Below, piece after piece: positions 14,273 to 20,244 of a stretch of 38,037 bases of DNA. Numbering within the stretch: position 1 is the first letter of the stretch; each line of letters opens with the position of its first letter. The stretch comes from a virus. A program made the translations under genes and the position numbers. The DNA lies in the IMG/VR virus record IMGVR_UViG_3300046011_005921, positions 1 to 38,037 of that record; one strand, given 5' to 3'. The notes under the pieces are model-generated. The model was not told where the DNA came from, did not search any database, and saw nothing but the letters and a program-made list of their open reading frames with translations.

Positions 14273-14819
14273 AATAATCAAAACAAGTTGGATATTGTTC
14301 CCTATGTTTATCAATCAATTCTTTATACTCTTCTAAAGGTTTAATCTCTTCTTTATTAAAAATAAACATAGCTTCACCACCCAATCCAGCTTTAGCATAT
14401 AACTTATCTGGATTCTCATTGCATATATCATAACGTAAATCATAACAATTAGCATATGATTTTACAAATGAAATACTTAAATCCATTAATTCAGCAAACT
14501 TCTTTTTACTAACAGTTACACATAAAACAGTTAACTCAACTCCCTTATGATATCGCGTAATACTATATGTCTTATGCTTATTGGTTAATGGCTGTTTGAA
14601 ACCAAATGCTTCAATCCCTAACTTATAACCAGTAACCTCATTCGCCTTGCATAACTTAACAGCGTCAGTAAATCTATTCGCTGTACCAATATGCTCTTGA
14701 TTATCCGTGTCCTTAAACACAACATACTTATCCAGCTGTGGATGATTCTGCTCTTGGATAAAACACCCCTTGAACCACCACTCACCAACTTCTATTTGAA
14801 ACGGTTTATTCATTTCCAT
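14241..14819 (-). CDS. Hypothetical protein
   Basis: A 192-residue protein (MEMNKPFQIEVGEWWFKGCF at the start). The first third reads like a small beta-barrel that could bind another molecule; the second half is helical (KKKFAELMDLSISFVKSY) and ends in a charged tail. It starts at ATG 14819, or two codons later at 14813, overlapping the stop of 14806-15084. Unknown function; middle gene of a three-gene operon. Confidence 0.75.
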   Translation of the reverse strand: MEMNKPFQIEVGEWWFKGCFIQEQNHPQLDKYVVFKDTDNQEHIGTANRFTDAVKLCKANEVTGYKLGIEAFGFKQPLTNKHKTYSITRYHKGVELTVLCVTVSKKKFAELMDLSISFVKSYANCYDLRYDICNENPDKLYAKAGLGGEAMFIFNKEEIKPLEEYKELIDKHREQYPTCFDYYESKDKENKG

Positions 14820-15084
14820 AAGGTGACTCATTAAAAGTTGTTGTATTGCAGTTCTTACATAAATCAGAATCATTTACATCAAAATCCATATCAGCTTTGT
14901 GAAAATGCTCATGACAATTGTTGCAAATAAATTTATTCTCATATTGCTCCCATTCCTCCTCAGGTAAGAAATCAATAAGAACATTCTCTGGAACATTCTC
15001 CAGTAAACCTTCAATCGCAGTCTCATCACCGTAGGCAATATCTTCCTTGATTAATTCAATCACTCTATCAATAAGTGCTCCCAT
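14806..15084 (-). CDS. Zinc-ribbon protein with helical N-terminus
   Basis: A 92-residue protein. Residues 1-45 are acidic helices (MGALIDRVIELIKEDIAYGD). The end carries a zinc ribbon, ICNNCHEHFHK (Cys54, Cys57) and LCKNCNTT (about Cys75, Cys78). Such small proteins are common in phages, where they may bind nucleic acid or a host protein. First gene of a three-gene operon. Confidence 0.78.
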   Translation of the reverse strand: MGALIDRVIELIKEDIAYGDETAIEGLLENVPENVLIDFLPEEEWEQYENKFICNNCHEHFHKADMDFDVNDSDLCKNCNTTTFNESPYGNE

Positions 15085-15113
15085 AATAAAAATGTTTTAA
15101 TTGTTTAACGATA

Positions 15114-15144
15114 CAAAGATAATACTTTATTTTTAATTACCAAA
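15114..15144 (-). promoter_or_regulatory. Bacteroidota-type promoter
   Basis: TATCTTTG at 15121-15114 and TTTG at 15144-15141, 19 bases apart; serves 14806, 14241 and 13874. The -33 box lies within the frameshifted small gene at 15133-15281. Confidence 0.77.
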
Positions 15145-15281
15145 TTCTTTTTTAAAATATTTGTATAATTCTTTTTTGTCTTTTATCCTATTACGATATA
15201 ACGCGTCTTGGGTACCATAACCGTCATTAAATTTAATAACATTTCCGTCAGCAATCCATTGTTCAAATAATTCTCTCATAC
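15133..15281 (-). pseudogene. Small gene broken by a frameshift
   Basis: From ATG at 15281 the frame reads MRELFEQWIADGNV and then, after an apparent extra GT near 15240, leaves the frame and stops within 18 codons. In the other frame the sequence continues sensibly as IKFNDGYGTQDALYRN and ends KKELYKYFKKEFGN before TAA at 15133. One protein of about 48 residues seems to have been split by a 2-base insertion. It could also be a read error or programmed frameshifting. Confidence 0.6.
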
Positions 15282-15297
15282 TTGTTATATTTTAAAA

Positions 15298-15326
15298 TGG
15301 GTACCATATAAAATATACGATACCCA
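15298..15326 (-). terminator. Probable terminator
   Basis: TGGGTA and TACCCA pair around a 17-base AT-rich loop just after the stop of the Gp88-like gene; TTTTAAAATA follows on the minus strand. Weaker than the others. Confidence 0.5.
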
Positions 15327-15333
15327 AATAAAT

Positions 15334-16113
15334 TTATTTACTTAAGGCTAATTTACTAATAATCCTATTTTGCAATTCTTTTGTACGAATCACAAATCCA
15401 CTCTCTAAAGCTTCTTTGTTTTTCTCACCAGCTCCTTTGCCAGTAGCAAACTTATAACGCAATCCTAATATCGTTCCCTTTGGGTGCAAAAATGTTAAAT
15501 CATCATCATCACCACCAACAACATTAAAACCCTTATACTCACTCGGCACTTTATCAAATACCATTGCAACATTAACACCCTTATTCAATAACTCAATCGC
15601 TTTATCATAATTCGTTTCACTCAAAGAAAATGTTAAATGATAATTACTAGGCAACTCACCATTAAAACGTAAATGATTTTTTGTGTAATCATAAAATTGA
15701 ATATCACTATGTAACTCAAATAACGTTTTACCCTCACGTACCTTAAATTTCTCAAAACGAATATCACTTGTTCCGTTTAATCGAATTACTGGAATAACAT
15801 CACTATTCAAATGTTTATTCTTTATCTTTGTAATTTCTTTATCCAATTGTAATAAGAAATTTGCTCTATCTGATAAAAAATATTCCGACTTATTTATTTT
15901 ACCATTTTGAACTTTCTCAAATCTAGCAGTACCACTACTAAATAAACATGACTTAATACACCCCTCGCTAGCATGACTACATAAATTTATCCCCTTTGAA
16001 TTTTGTGTATGCGGTGCTAAATACATAATGTAAGTCATGTAATTTTTCTTAAGACCCTTAATAGTTTTTGCATTACGAGTGCTTAAAAGGTTTTTAGATA
16101 CATAATAATCCAT
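15334..16113 (-). CDS. Phage gene product 88 (Gp88)-like protein
   Basis: A 259-residue protein of the Gp88 type known from phages and mobile elements. The diagnostic part is a cysteine cluster, INLCSHASEGCIKSCLFSSG (residues 42-61; Cys45, Cys52, Cys56), followed by RLNGTSDIRFE (about 111-121), FYDYTK and HLTFSLSETN. The cysteines could hold a metal or iron-sulphur cluster; the reaction is not known. It has its own promoter. A second, truncated copy of its first 17 codons lies at 17178-17237 beyond a homing endonuclease gene. Confidence 0.82.
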   Translation of the reverse strand: MDYYVSKNLLSTRNAKTIKGLKKNYMTYIMYLAPHTQNSKGINLCSHASEGCIKSCLFSSGTARFEKVQNGKINKSEYFLSDRANFLLQLDKEITKIKNKHLNSDVIPVIRLNGTSDIRFEKFKVREGKTLFELHSDIQFYDYTKNHLRFNGELPSNYHLTFSLSETNYDKAIELLNKGVNVAMVFDKVPSEYKGFNVVGGDDDDLTFLHPKGTILGLRYKFATGKGAGEKNKEALESGFVIRTKELQNRIISKLALSK

Positions 16114-16140
16114 AATAATAGTTTTTAAAATTTAACATGG

Positions 16141-16170
16141 CAAAGATAATAATTTATTTTAAATTACAAA
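16141..16170 (-). promoter_or_regulatory. Bacteroidota-type promoter
   Basis: TATCTTTG at 16148-16141 and TTTG at 16170-16167, 18 bases apart; serves the Gp88-like gene. Confidence 0.75.
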
Positions 16171-16221
16171 ATAAAAAAGTTATTTATTTTTAAAAATGCT
16201 AAAACTTTAGTAAGTTATAAC

Positions 16222-16236
16222 ATATTTATAATAAAA
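16222..16236 (+). promoter_or_regulatory. ATATTTATA-type start-proximal element
   Basis: ATATTTATAATAAAA ends 4 bases before the ATG of the DUF723/GIY-YIG gene. Confidence 0.45.
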
Positions 16237-16240
16237 AGAT

Positions 16241-17188
16241 ATGTCTAAAAAATTAACAACAAAAGAATTTATCGATAAATGTATATTGATACATGGAGAT
16301 AAATATGATTATAGTATAACTAACTATATAAAAAATAATGAACGTGTAAGTATAAATTGTAAAATACACGGTGAATTTAAACAAATAGCTGGAAATCATA
16401 TTAAAGGACAAGGTTGTCCATCTTGTGGTTTAATTAGTAGTAGTAAAACAAGAAAAACATCAACTGAAAACTTGATAGGTAAATTTAATTTAATACATGA
16501 TGATAAATACGACTATTCATTAGTCGAATATATTAATTCTAAAACTAAAATAAAAATCATTTGTCCAACACATGGTGAGTTTGAACAAATACCCCACAGT
16601 CATCTAAAAGGTAATGGTTGTGTAAAATGTTCAGGTGAACAAAAAACTATTAATCAATCTAGTAATACAAATGAATTTATCCATAAAGCAAAAAATATAC
16701 ATGGTCATAAATATGATTATTCGTTGGTTAATTATAAAACAAACCATGATAAAATAAAAATCATTTGTCCAGAACATGGTGAGTTTGAACAAATACCAAA
16801 TTCACATTTAAAAGGTAGAGGATGCCCAACCTGTGGGTCTAAAATAAAAGGTGGTTGGACAACAACAAATTGGTTAGAAAAATCTGAAAAATCAAAAGTG
16901 TTCGATTCTTTTAAATTTTATGTTATTGAATGTTATAACGATAACGAACGTTTTATTAAAATCGGTAGAACTTTTAAAACCGTTAAAAAAAGATTCTCAG
17001 GCAAAATACCATACAATTATATTTTATTAAAAGAAATTGTATTTGATACACACAACGATGCCTTCGAATTCGAAGTTAAAATCAAAGCGTTAATAAAAGA
17101 ATTCCAATATACCCCTAAATTGGAATTCGGGGGTAGATTTGAATGTTATAATATCGAATATAAAAATACTATTTTATCTAAAGTTTAG
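16241..17188 (+). CDS. DUF723 / GIY-YIG-type homing endonuclease
   Basis: A 315-residue plus-strand protein. Three tandem zinc-finger repeats of about 65 residues (residues 6-63, 74-134 and 142-200) follow the DUF723 pattern: HGDKYDYS, then a strand, CxxHGEFEQIxxxHLKGxGCPxCG. The C-terminal 95 residues (FKFYVIECYNDNERFIKIGR, TFKTVKKRF, then DAFEFEVKIKALIKEF) fit the T5orf172/GIY-YIG nuclease fold. The fingers probably read the target DNA. It sits between the Gp88-like gene and a severed copy of that gene's start, which points to past insertion there. Confidence 0.85.
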   Translation: MSKKLTTKEFIDKCILIHGDKYDYSITNYIKNNERVSINCKIHGEFKQIAGNHIKGQGCPSCGLISSSKTRKTSTENLIGKFNLIHDDKYDYSLVEYINSKTKIKIICPTHGEFEQIPHSHLKGNGCVKCSGEQKTINQSSNTNEFIHKAKNIHGHKYDYSLVNYKTNHDKIKIICPEHGEFEQIPNSHLKGRGCPTCGSKIKGGWTTTNWLEKSEKSKVFDSFKFYVIECYNDNERFIKIGRTFKTVKKRFSGKIPYNYILLKEIVFDTHNDAFEFEVKIKALIKEFQYTPKLEFGGRFECYNIEYKNTILSKV

Positions 17189-17237
17189 TTTTTGCATTGT
17201 TGGTTGACAATAAATTTGTCGGTACATAATAACTCAT
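17178..17237 (-). pseudogene. Severed 5' end of a Gp88-like gene
   Basis: ATG at 17237 opens a 19-codon frame MSYYVPTNLLSTNNAKTKL. Its first 17 residues match the start of the intact Gp88-like protein (MDYYVSKNLLSTRNAKT) at 13 of 17 positions, and the last shared bases are AATGCAAAAACTA. It keeps a complete promoter and leader. The match stops at the end of the endonuclease gene, which it overlaps by 11 bases. This is best explained as the upstream remnant of the gene into which the endonuclease cassette inserted. Confidence 0.78.
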
Positions 17238-17264
17238 AACTAATATTTTAATTGTTTAACGGTG

Positions 17265-17295
17265 CAAAGATATAACAATATTTTAATTGTACAAA
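17265..17295 (-). promoter_or_regulatory. Bacteroidota-type promoter in front of a gene remnant
   Basis: TATCTTTG at 17272-17265 and TTTG at 17295-17292, 19 bases apart. It now drives only the 19-codon Gp88 remnant and antisense RNA into the endonuclease gene. Confidence 0.76.
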
Positions 17296-17321
17296 TATTT
17301 TTTAAAAATAATTTAATTTTT

Positions 17322-17567
17322 TTACATCCAACCCTCTTTGATTATTTCAGGTATACCATTAACGCGAAACCAATTCTCAAACCATTCTCCCCACTCCCCG
17401 CGACGGCGTCTATATACACACACTTCATTCCCGCCGCTGTCTTCAAAGAATTCATCCATTCGTTTCTGAACCTCCTTATAGGTACCAACTGTAAAATACT
17501 TATTGATTCCAAACTTATTAGTGTAAGAAACTGTAGGTCCACTAACACCTCTTCTCTTTCTGGCCAT
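17322..17567 (-). CDS. Small basic tryptophan-rich protein
   Basis: An 81-residue basic protein (MARKRRGVSGPTVSYTNKFG at the start). It is rich in Arg, Trp and Glu (RRRRGEWGEWFENWFRVNGI) with no family that I know. The GC-rich run in its middle is unlike its surroundings. It has its own promoter. Confidence 0.7.
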   Translation of the reverse strand: MARKRRGVSGPTVSYTNKFGINKYFTVGTYKEVQKRMDEFFEDSGGNEVCVYRRRRGEWGEWFENWFRVNGIPEIIKEGWM

Positions 17568-17596
17568 ATTATATACGTATTAAATTAAACTGGCAG

Positions 17597-17628
17597 CAAA
17601 GATATAAACAGTTTTTTTTATATGCAAA
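17597..17628 (-). promoter_or_regulatory. Bacteroidota-type promoter
   Basis: TATCTTTG at 17604-17597 and TTTG at 17628-17625, 20 bases apart; serves 17322-17567. Confidence 0.75.
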
Positions 17629-17640
17629 TTTTTTTAATGA

Positions 17641-17792
17641 TTATTTAATATCACATGCTTGACTCGCATCTTTTTTTATCCAATCTTTGCATCCATGAAT
17701 TTTATAACTTTAATCACCGTGATGGTAACCATTAAATTTATTTTCATCACAATCACCCGCAGATATACCCGCGTAGGCCCTCCAGACACAAA
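17641..17792 (-). pseudogene. Degraded small gene next to the HNH cassette
   Basis: One minus-strand frame reads like protein (VWRAYAGISAGDCDENKFNG, then YHHGD) up to an in-frame TAA at 17712-17710, and then continues in the same frame with SYKIHGCKDWIKKDASQAC to a stop at 17641. I see no start codon in this frame, and the region runs into the palindrome at 17785 next to the HNH gene. It looks like a cysteine-containing gene whose 5' end was lost when the cassette inserted. Confidence 0.4.
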
Positions 17793-17799
17793 TGTGTAC
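17785..17799. promoter_or_regulatory. GACACAAATGTGTAC palindrome
   Basis: Same 15-base word as at 4534. On the minus strand an ATG precedes it directly (MYTFVS...). It lies upstream of the plus-strand HNH gene. Confidence 0.4.
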
Positions 17800-17830
17800 A
17801 TGTAGACTTTACTTTTGTGTTATATTACAC

Positions 17831-17845
17831 ATATTTATATTAAAA
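17831..17845 (+). promoter_or_regulatory. ATATTTATA-type start-proximal element
   Basis: ATATTTATATTAAAA ends 8 bases before the ATG of the HNH gene at 17854. Confidence 0.45.
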
Positions 17846-17853
17846 CTATAGAT

Positions 17854-18282
17854 ATGAAATATAATGAAAAGAAAAGATTGCAAATTGGGTTAAGAAGATT
17901 ATACACTGGACAGGCGCCAAGTAAAGAGATATTAAATTTAATAGGTACCGACAAGGATACCTTTGTTAACCATGTTAACGCGTATAGGATATCTGGGATG
18001 ACTGATGAGAATTTTGGGAAAGAATGGACACTGGACCATATAGTCCCAGTAGATATTTTTGACGTCAGTGACGAAGAGCAGCTAAAGATATGTTATAACT
18101 ATCATAACATAATGCCCATGTTTCTAAATGATAATAGGATAAAAGGTGCGAGCTCCCACTTCAGTTTAATTAAATTAAACAACTTAAAAAAGAACCCTAA
18201 ATTAAATACTGAGATGGTAAATAAATTAATTACCGAATGCGAAAATCATAACAGTAAAATATACGCGAAATACCTGGTTTAA
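17854..18282 (+). CDS. HNH homing endonuclease
   Basis: A 142-residue plus-strand protein with an HNH core of the EGY27-like type: EWTLDHIVPVDIFDVSDEEQ (about residues 64-83), CYNYHNIMPMFLNDNRIKG (87-105). The first His follows Asp, and the Asn-rich second half supplies the NH pair. The basic N-terminus (EKKRLQIGLRRLYTG) likely contacts DNA. I chose ATG at 17854, directly after the ATATTTATA element; an upstream ATG at 17815 lies before that element. Its neighbour on the left is a degraded gene. Confidence 0.82.
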   Translation: MKYNEKKRLQIGLRRLYTGQAPSKEILNLIGTDKDTFVNHVNAYRISGMTDENFGKEWTLDHIVPVDIFDVSDEEQLKICYNYHNIMPMFLNDNRIKGASSHFSLIKLNNLKKNPKLNTEMVNKLITECENHNSKIYAKYLV

Positions 18283-18328
18283 AAATTTTTGGAGAAAAAA
18301 GTGGAAAGAGTTTTTGAATCCTATAAAG

Positions 18329-18368
18329 CTCAAAGCAGATTTTTTTAATCCTCAAGCAGATTTTTTTT
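18329..18368. repeat. Two direct repeats with T-runs
   Basis: CTCAAAGCAGATTTTTTT at 18329-18346 and CTCAAGCAGATTTTTTTT at 18351-18368, separated by AATC. No hairpin accompanies the T-runs. Confidence 0.7.
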
Positions 18369-18378
18369 ATGTATGTTT

Positions 18379-18408
18379 TACCACTATTTACCACATATTA
18401 CCACCATT
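18379..18408. repeat. Three TACCAC repeats, 10-base period
   Basis: TACCACTATT, TACCACATAT and TACCACCATT follow one another with no gap, so the TACCAC words sit on the same face of the helix. Iteron-like; they could bind a replication or regulatory protein. Confidence 0.65.
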
Positions 18409-18484
18409 TCCCATTTTTTAATTGCTTTTAAGGCAAGATTTCTTTAAAAATGATATCATATACCGTTTTTTCATAAAAACCTCT

Positions 18485-18502
18485 TAAAAAGCCCGTACGG
18501 GT
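18485..18502 (-). terminator. Intrinsic terminator of the array operon
   Basis: Around the perfect palindrome CCCGTACGGG, the minus strand reads CCC-GTAC-GGG-CTTTTT. It lies about 26 bases after the last array stop codon. Confidence 0.65.
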
Positions 18503-18510
18503 TTGTCTAT

Positions 18511-18526
18511 GTACACAAAAGTGTAC
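18511..18526. promoter_or_regulatory. GTACACAAAAGTGTAC palindrome at array end
   Basis: Extended to ATGTACACAAAAGTGTACAT it has 8-base arms. It lies between the array stop codon and the terminator. On the minus strand an ATG overlaps the stop codon as TAATG and opens a 14-codon frame (MYTFVYIDKPVRAF) that ends in the terminator. Confidence 0.5.
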
Positions 18527-18527
18527 A

Positions 18528-18713
18528 TTATCTTGCAGTATATAGTTTTTTAGTTAACTTATGTTTTGTATATTCTGTGTAACCGTATTCTATATTTTTT
18601 ACATAGAAACATTTATAGTATAGGTTATTATGACTCCAATATGATTCCCAATATCCATGTCTTTGTCCTTTATTATTATATGAAGGTATGTTTTTTTTAT
18701 TATTATCTTGCAC
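18528..18713 (-). CDS. Array protein, unit 17 (last)
   Basis: A 61-residue MORN-like protein, most likely started by GTG at 18713 within GTGCAAGATAA; an in-frame ATG pair at 18731 is possible but lies in the previous gene. It has YNNKGQRHGYWESYW, YYKCFYVKNIEYGY and ends LYTAR. The terminal junction has changed to CTGCAAGATAA, so the next start codon is lost, which fits its place as the end of the array. Confidence 0.8.
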   Translation of the reverse strand: MQDNNKKNIPSYNNKGQRHGYWESYWSHNNLYYKCFYVKNIEYGYTEYTKHKLTKKLYTAR

Positions 18714-18876
18714 AGTATTTTTTTTCATCATATGTTAATGCATATCCATACATAATCCAATTTACATAGAATCTTGTATACCATATTTTATTTGCTCCCA
18801 TCCAATATACTTTCCAATATCCATGGGGTTGTCCTTTATGATTTCTTGGTGTTATATTTTTATTATTATCTTGCAT
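18703..18876 (-). CDS. Array protein, unit 16
   Basis: A 57-residue MORN-like protein starting MQDNNKNITP at the junction ATGCAAGATAA. It has NHKGQPHGYWKVYW, WYTRFYVNWIMYGY and ends KYCAR, because the junction to the last unit is TGTGCAAGATAA. An earlier in-frame ATG at 18891 lies inside unit 15 and is not needed. Confidence 0.82.
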   Translation of the reverse strand: MQDNNKNITPRNHKGQPHGYWKVYWMGANKIWYTRFYVNWIMYGYALTYDEKKYCAR

Positions 18877-19045
18877 AGTATATTTTATCATTTAATTCAC
18901 CTGTATTTAGATAACTTTCAAGGTAGCCATAGCTTTCCCAATTTACATAGAAGCATTTATACCACATTGTATCTGACCAATATAGTTCCCAATAGCCATG
19001 AGCTTTTCCGTTTTTGTTATATGGTTTTATATTTTTATTTTGCAC
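18866..19045 (-). CDS. Array protein, unit 15 (GTG start)
   Basis: A 59-residue MORN-like protein. It starts with GTG at 19045 in GTGCAAAATAA and reads NKNGKAHGYWELYW, TMWYKCFYVNWESYGY, ending KIYYAR. It has the full family pattern and the 11-base overlap at both ends, which makes the GTG start convincing. Confidence 0.82.
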   Translation of the reverse strand: MQNKNIKPYNKNGKAHGYWELYWSDTMWYKCFYVNWESYGYLESYLNTGELNDKIYYAR

Positions 19046-19220
19046 AGTAGTATTTATCGATTATTTTATTGGTATTAAATTCTACATAACCGTATATGTT
19101 ATCATTTATGTAGAAGGATTTAGCCCATAGTTTATTATTATTCCAATATGTTTCCCAATAGCCATGTCTTTGTCCTTTATTGTTATATAGGTTTTTATTT
19201 ATTGTTGTATTATTTTGCAT
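19035..19220 (-). CDS. Array protein, unit 14
   Basis: A 61-residue MORN-like protein starting MQNNTTINKN at ATGCAAAATAA, with YNNKGQRHGYWETYW, LWAKSFYINDNIYGY and the end KYYCAK. Its first eight codons are shared with the broken unit 12, a sign of recent copying between units. Confidence 0.83.
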   Translation of the reverse strand: MQNNTTINKNLYNNKGQRHGYWETYWNNNKLWAKSFYINDNIYGYVEFNTNKIIDKYYCAK

Positions 19221-19401
19221 AGTATATTTCATCATTTTCGTTGAAGATAGTGTTTGCTATTGGAGAGTATATTTCATATCCGTACAAGGTACCGTTAACG
19301 TAGTGGCATTTGTTCCAAACTTTTTGGTTGGCTACTAGGGTCCATTTTCCATGGGGTTTTCCGTTTTTAATTGTCATTGTATGTTTAGGATTATCTTGCA
19401 T
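19210..19401 (-). CDS. Array protein, unit 13
   Basis: A 63-residue MORN-like protein, one of the more divergent: MQDNPKHTMTIKNGKPHGKW replaces HGYW by HGKW, followed by VWNKCHYVNGTLYGYEIY and the end IYYAK. Overlaps its neighbours by 11 bases on both sides. Confidence 0.83.
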   Translation of the reverse strand: MQDNPKHTMTIKNGKPHGKWTLVANQKVWNKCHYVNGTLYGYEIYSPIANTIFNENDEIYYAK

Positions 19402-19420
19402 AGAATAATATATTAATATC
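19391..19420. repeat. 30-base repeat shared by units 12 and 7, copy 1
   Basis: Identical to 20234-20263. It covers the last codons (DINILFYAR, stop) and the junction, pointing to gene conversion or a copying event within the array. Confidence 0.85.
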
Positions 19421-19553
19421 TGGGAATGTTTTTAATTTACAATATAATTGGCCAAAAGGTATTCCGTTTACGAAATATATTAATTTTATTAAATTATTAT
19501 CGTTATCGTATTTTTTTATTATTTTTTGTATTTATTGTTGTATTATTTTGCAT
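19391..19553 (-). pseudogene. Array unit 12, degenerate
   Basis: ATGCAAAATAA at 19553 opens MQNNTTINTKNNKKIR and then stops. Another frame carries the second half (KLIYFVNGIPFGQLY, ending DINILFYAR). The central HGYW part is missing and the unit is 152 bases, 3n+2, the only interval in the array that breaks the 3n+1 rule. Its last 30 bases are identical to the end of unit 7, so it looks like a recombinant relic. Both junctions remain intact. Confidence 0.75.
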
Positions 19554-19722
19554 AGTATGAATGTCTTATTTCCCCAAAAGATTTAATTATATCGTATCCA
19601 TATATAAATCCATTTACAAAGAAGCATTTATACCATAGTTTATTTTTACCCAAATATACTTCCCAATAACCATGAGGGTTATTCTTTTTATTTTTGGGTT
19701 GTATGTTTTTATTATTTTGCAT
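19543..19722 (-). CDS. Array protein, unit 11
   Basis: A 59-residue MORN-like protein (start MQNNKNIQPKNKKN). It has NNPHGYWEVYL, KLWYKCFFVNGFIYGYDI and ends HSYYAK. Start at 19722 and stop at 19543 both sit in ATGCAAAATAA junctions. Confidence 0.83.
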   Translation of the reverse strand: MQNNKNIQPKNKKNNPHGYWEVYLGKNKLWYKCFFVNGFIYGYDIIKSFGEIRHSYYAK

Positions 19723-19894
19723 AGTATCTTAATTCTGTTATAATTTTATAATTTTGATAATGTTGAAAACCAAAAAGTTTACCATTTACATAGTAGCATT
19801 TATTAGACAAATTGTTATCACTCCAATAGGTTTTCCAACATCCATGGGCCTGTCCTTTATCATTTATTGGTCGTATGTCTTTATTATTTTGCAT
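19712..19894 (-). CDS. Array protein, unit 10
   Basis: A 60-residue MORN-like protein: MQNNKDIRPINDKGQAHGCW, KTYWSDNNLSNKCYYVNGKL, ending RYYAK. HGYW is HGCW here. Overlaps both neighbours by 11 bases. Confidence 0.84.
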   Translation of the reverse strand: MQNNKDIRPINDKGQAHGCWKTYWSDNNLSNKCYYVNGKLFGFQHYQNYKIITELRYYAK

Positions 19895-20066
19895 AGTATT
19901 CGTTTATTTTACCCTTAGGACCAAATAAAAGTGAGTGTCCATATTCCACACCGTTTATGAAGAAGCATTTATACCATAGTTTATTATGACTCCAGTATAC
20001 TTCCCAGTACCCATGGGGTAAATCTTTATCATTTATTGGTCGTAAGTCTTTATTTTTATCTTGCAT
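19884..20066 (-). CDS. Array protein, unit 9
   Basis: A 60-residue MORN-like protein close to the family consensus: INDKDLPHGYWEVYWSHNKL, WYKCFFINGVEYGH, ending NEYYAK. Start in ATGCAAGATAA, stop in ATGCAAAATAA. Confidence 0.85.
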   Translation of the reverse strand: MQDKNKDLRPINDKDLPHGYWEVYWSHNKLWYKCFFINGVEYGHSLLFGPKGKINEYYAK

Positions 20067-20244
20067 AATATATTTTATGTGTTAACTTTCCTGTACTACA
20101 ATAACCTTCATTGTAACCATACATATTCCAATTTACGTAGAAGCATTTATATCTTAGGTTATTTGTTATACTATAATAAAGTTCACAATATCCATGAGGG
20201 ATATCATATTCATTTCTTGGTATTATGTCTTTATTATCTTGCAT
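20056..20244 (-). CDS. Array protein, unit 8
   Basis: A 62-residue MORN-like protein: NEYDIPHGYCELYYSITNNL, RYKCFYVNWNMYGY, ending KIYYAR. HGYW is HGYC. Both junctions are ATGCAAGATAA. Confidence 0.85.
   Translation of the reverse strand: MQDNKDIIPRNEYDIPHGYCELYYSITNNLRYKCFYVNWNMYGYNEGYCSTGKLTHKIYYAR

Larger units (their letters stand above)
18283..18483. other. Non-coding stretch between HNH gene and array
   Basis: About 200 bases without a gene. They hold two CTCAA(A)GCAGA + T-run direct repeats, three TACCAC repeats and AT-rich DNA. It separates the left half, with single genes, from the operons of the right half. Confidence 0.6.

Noticed and set aside
17262-17588. Long plus-strand frame opposite 17322-17567 and similar antisense frames (e.g. 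1130-1405, 9308-9652, 14048-14344)
   Set aside because: They are shadows of well-supported minus-strand genes, with no promoter, leader or recognisable domain.
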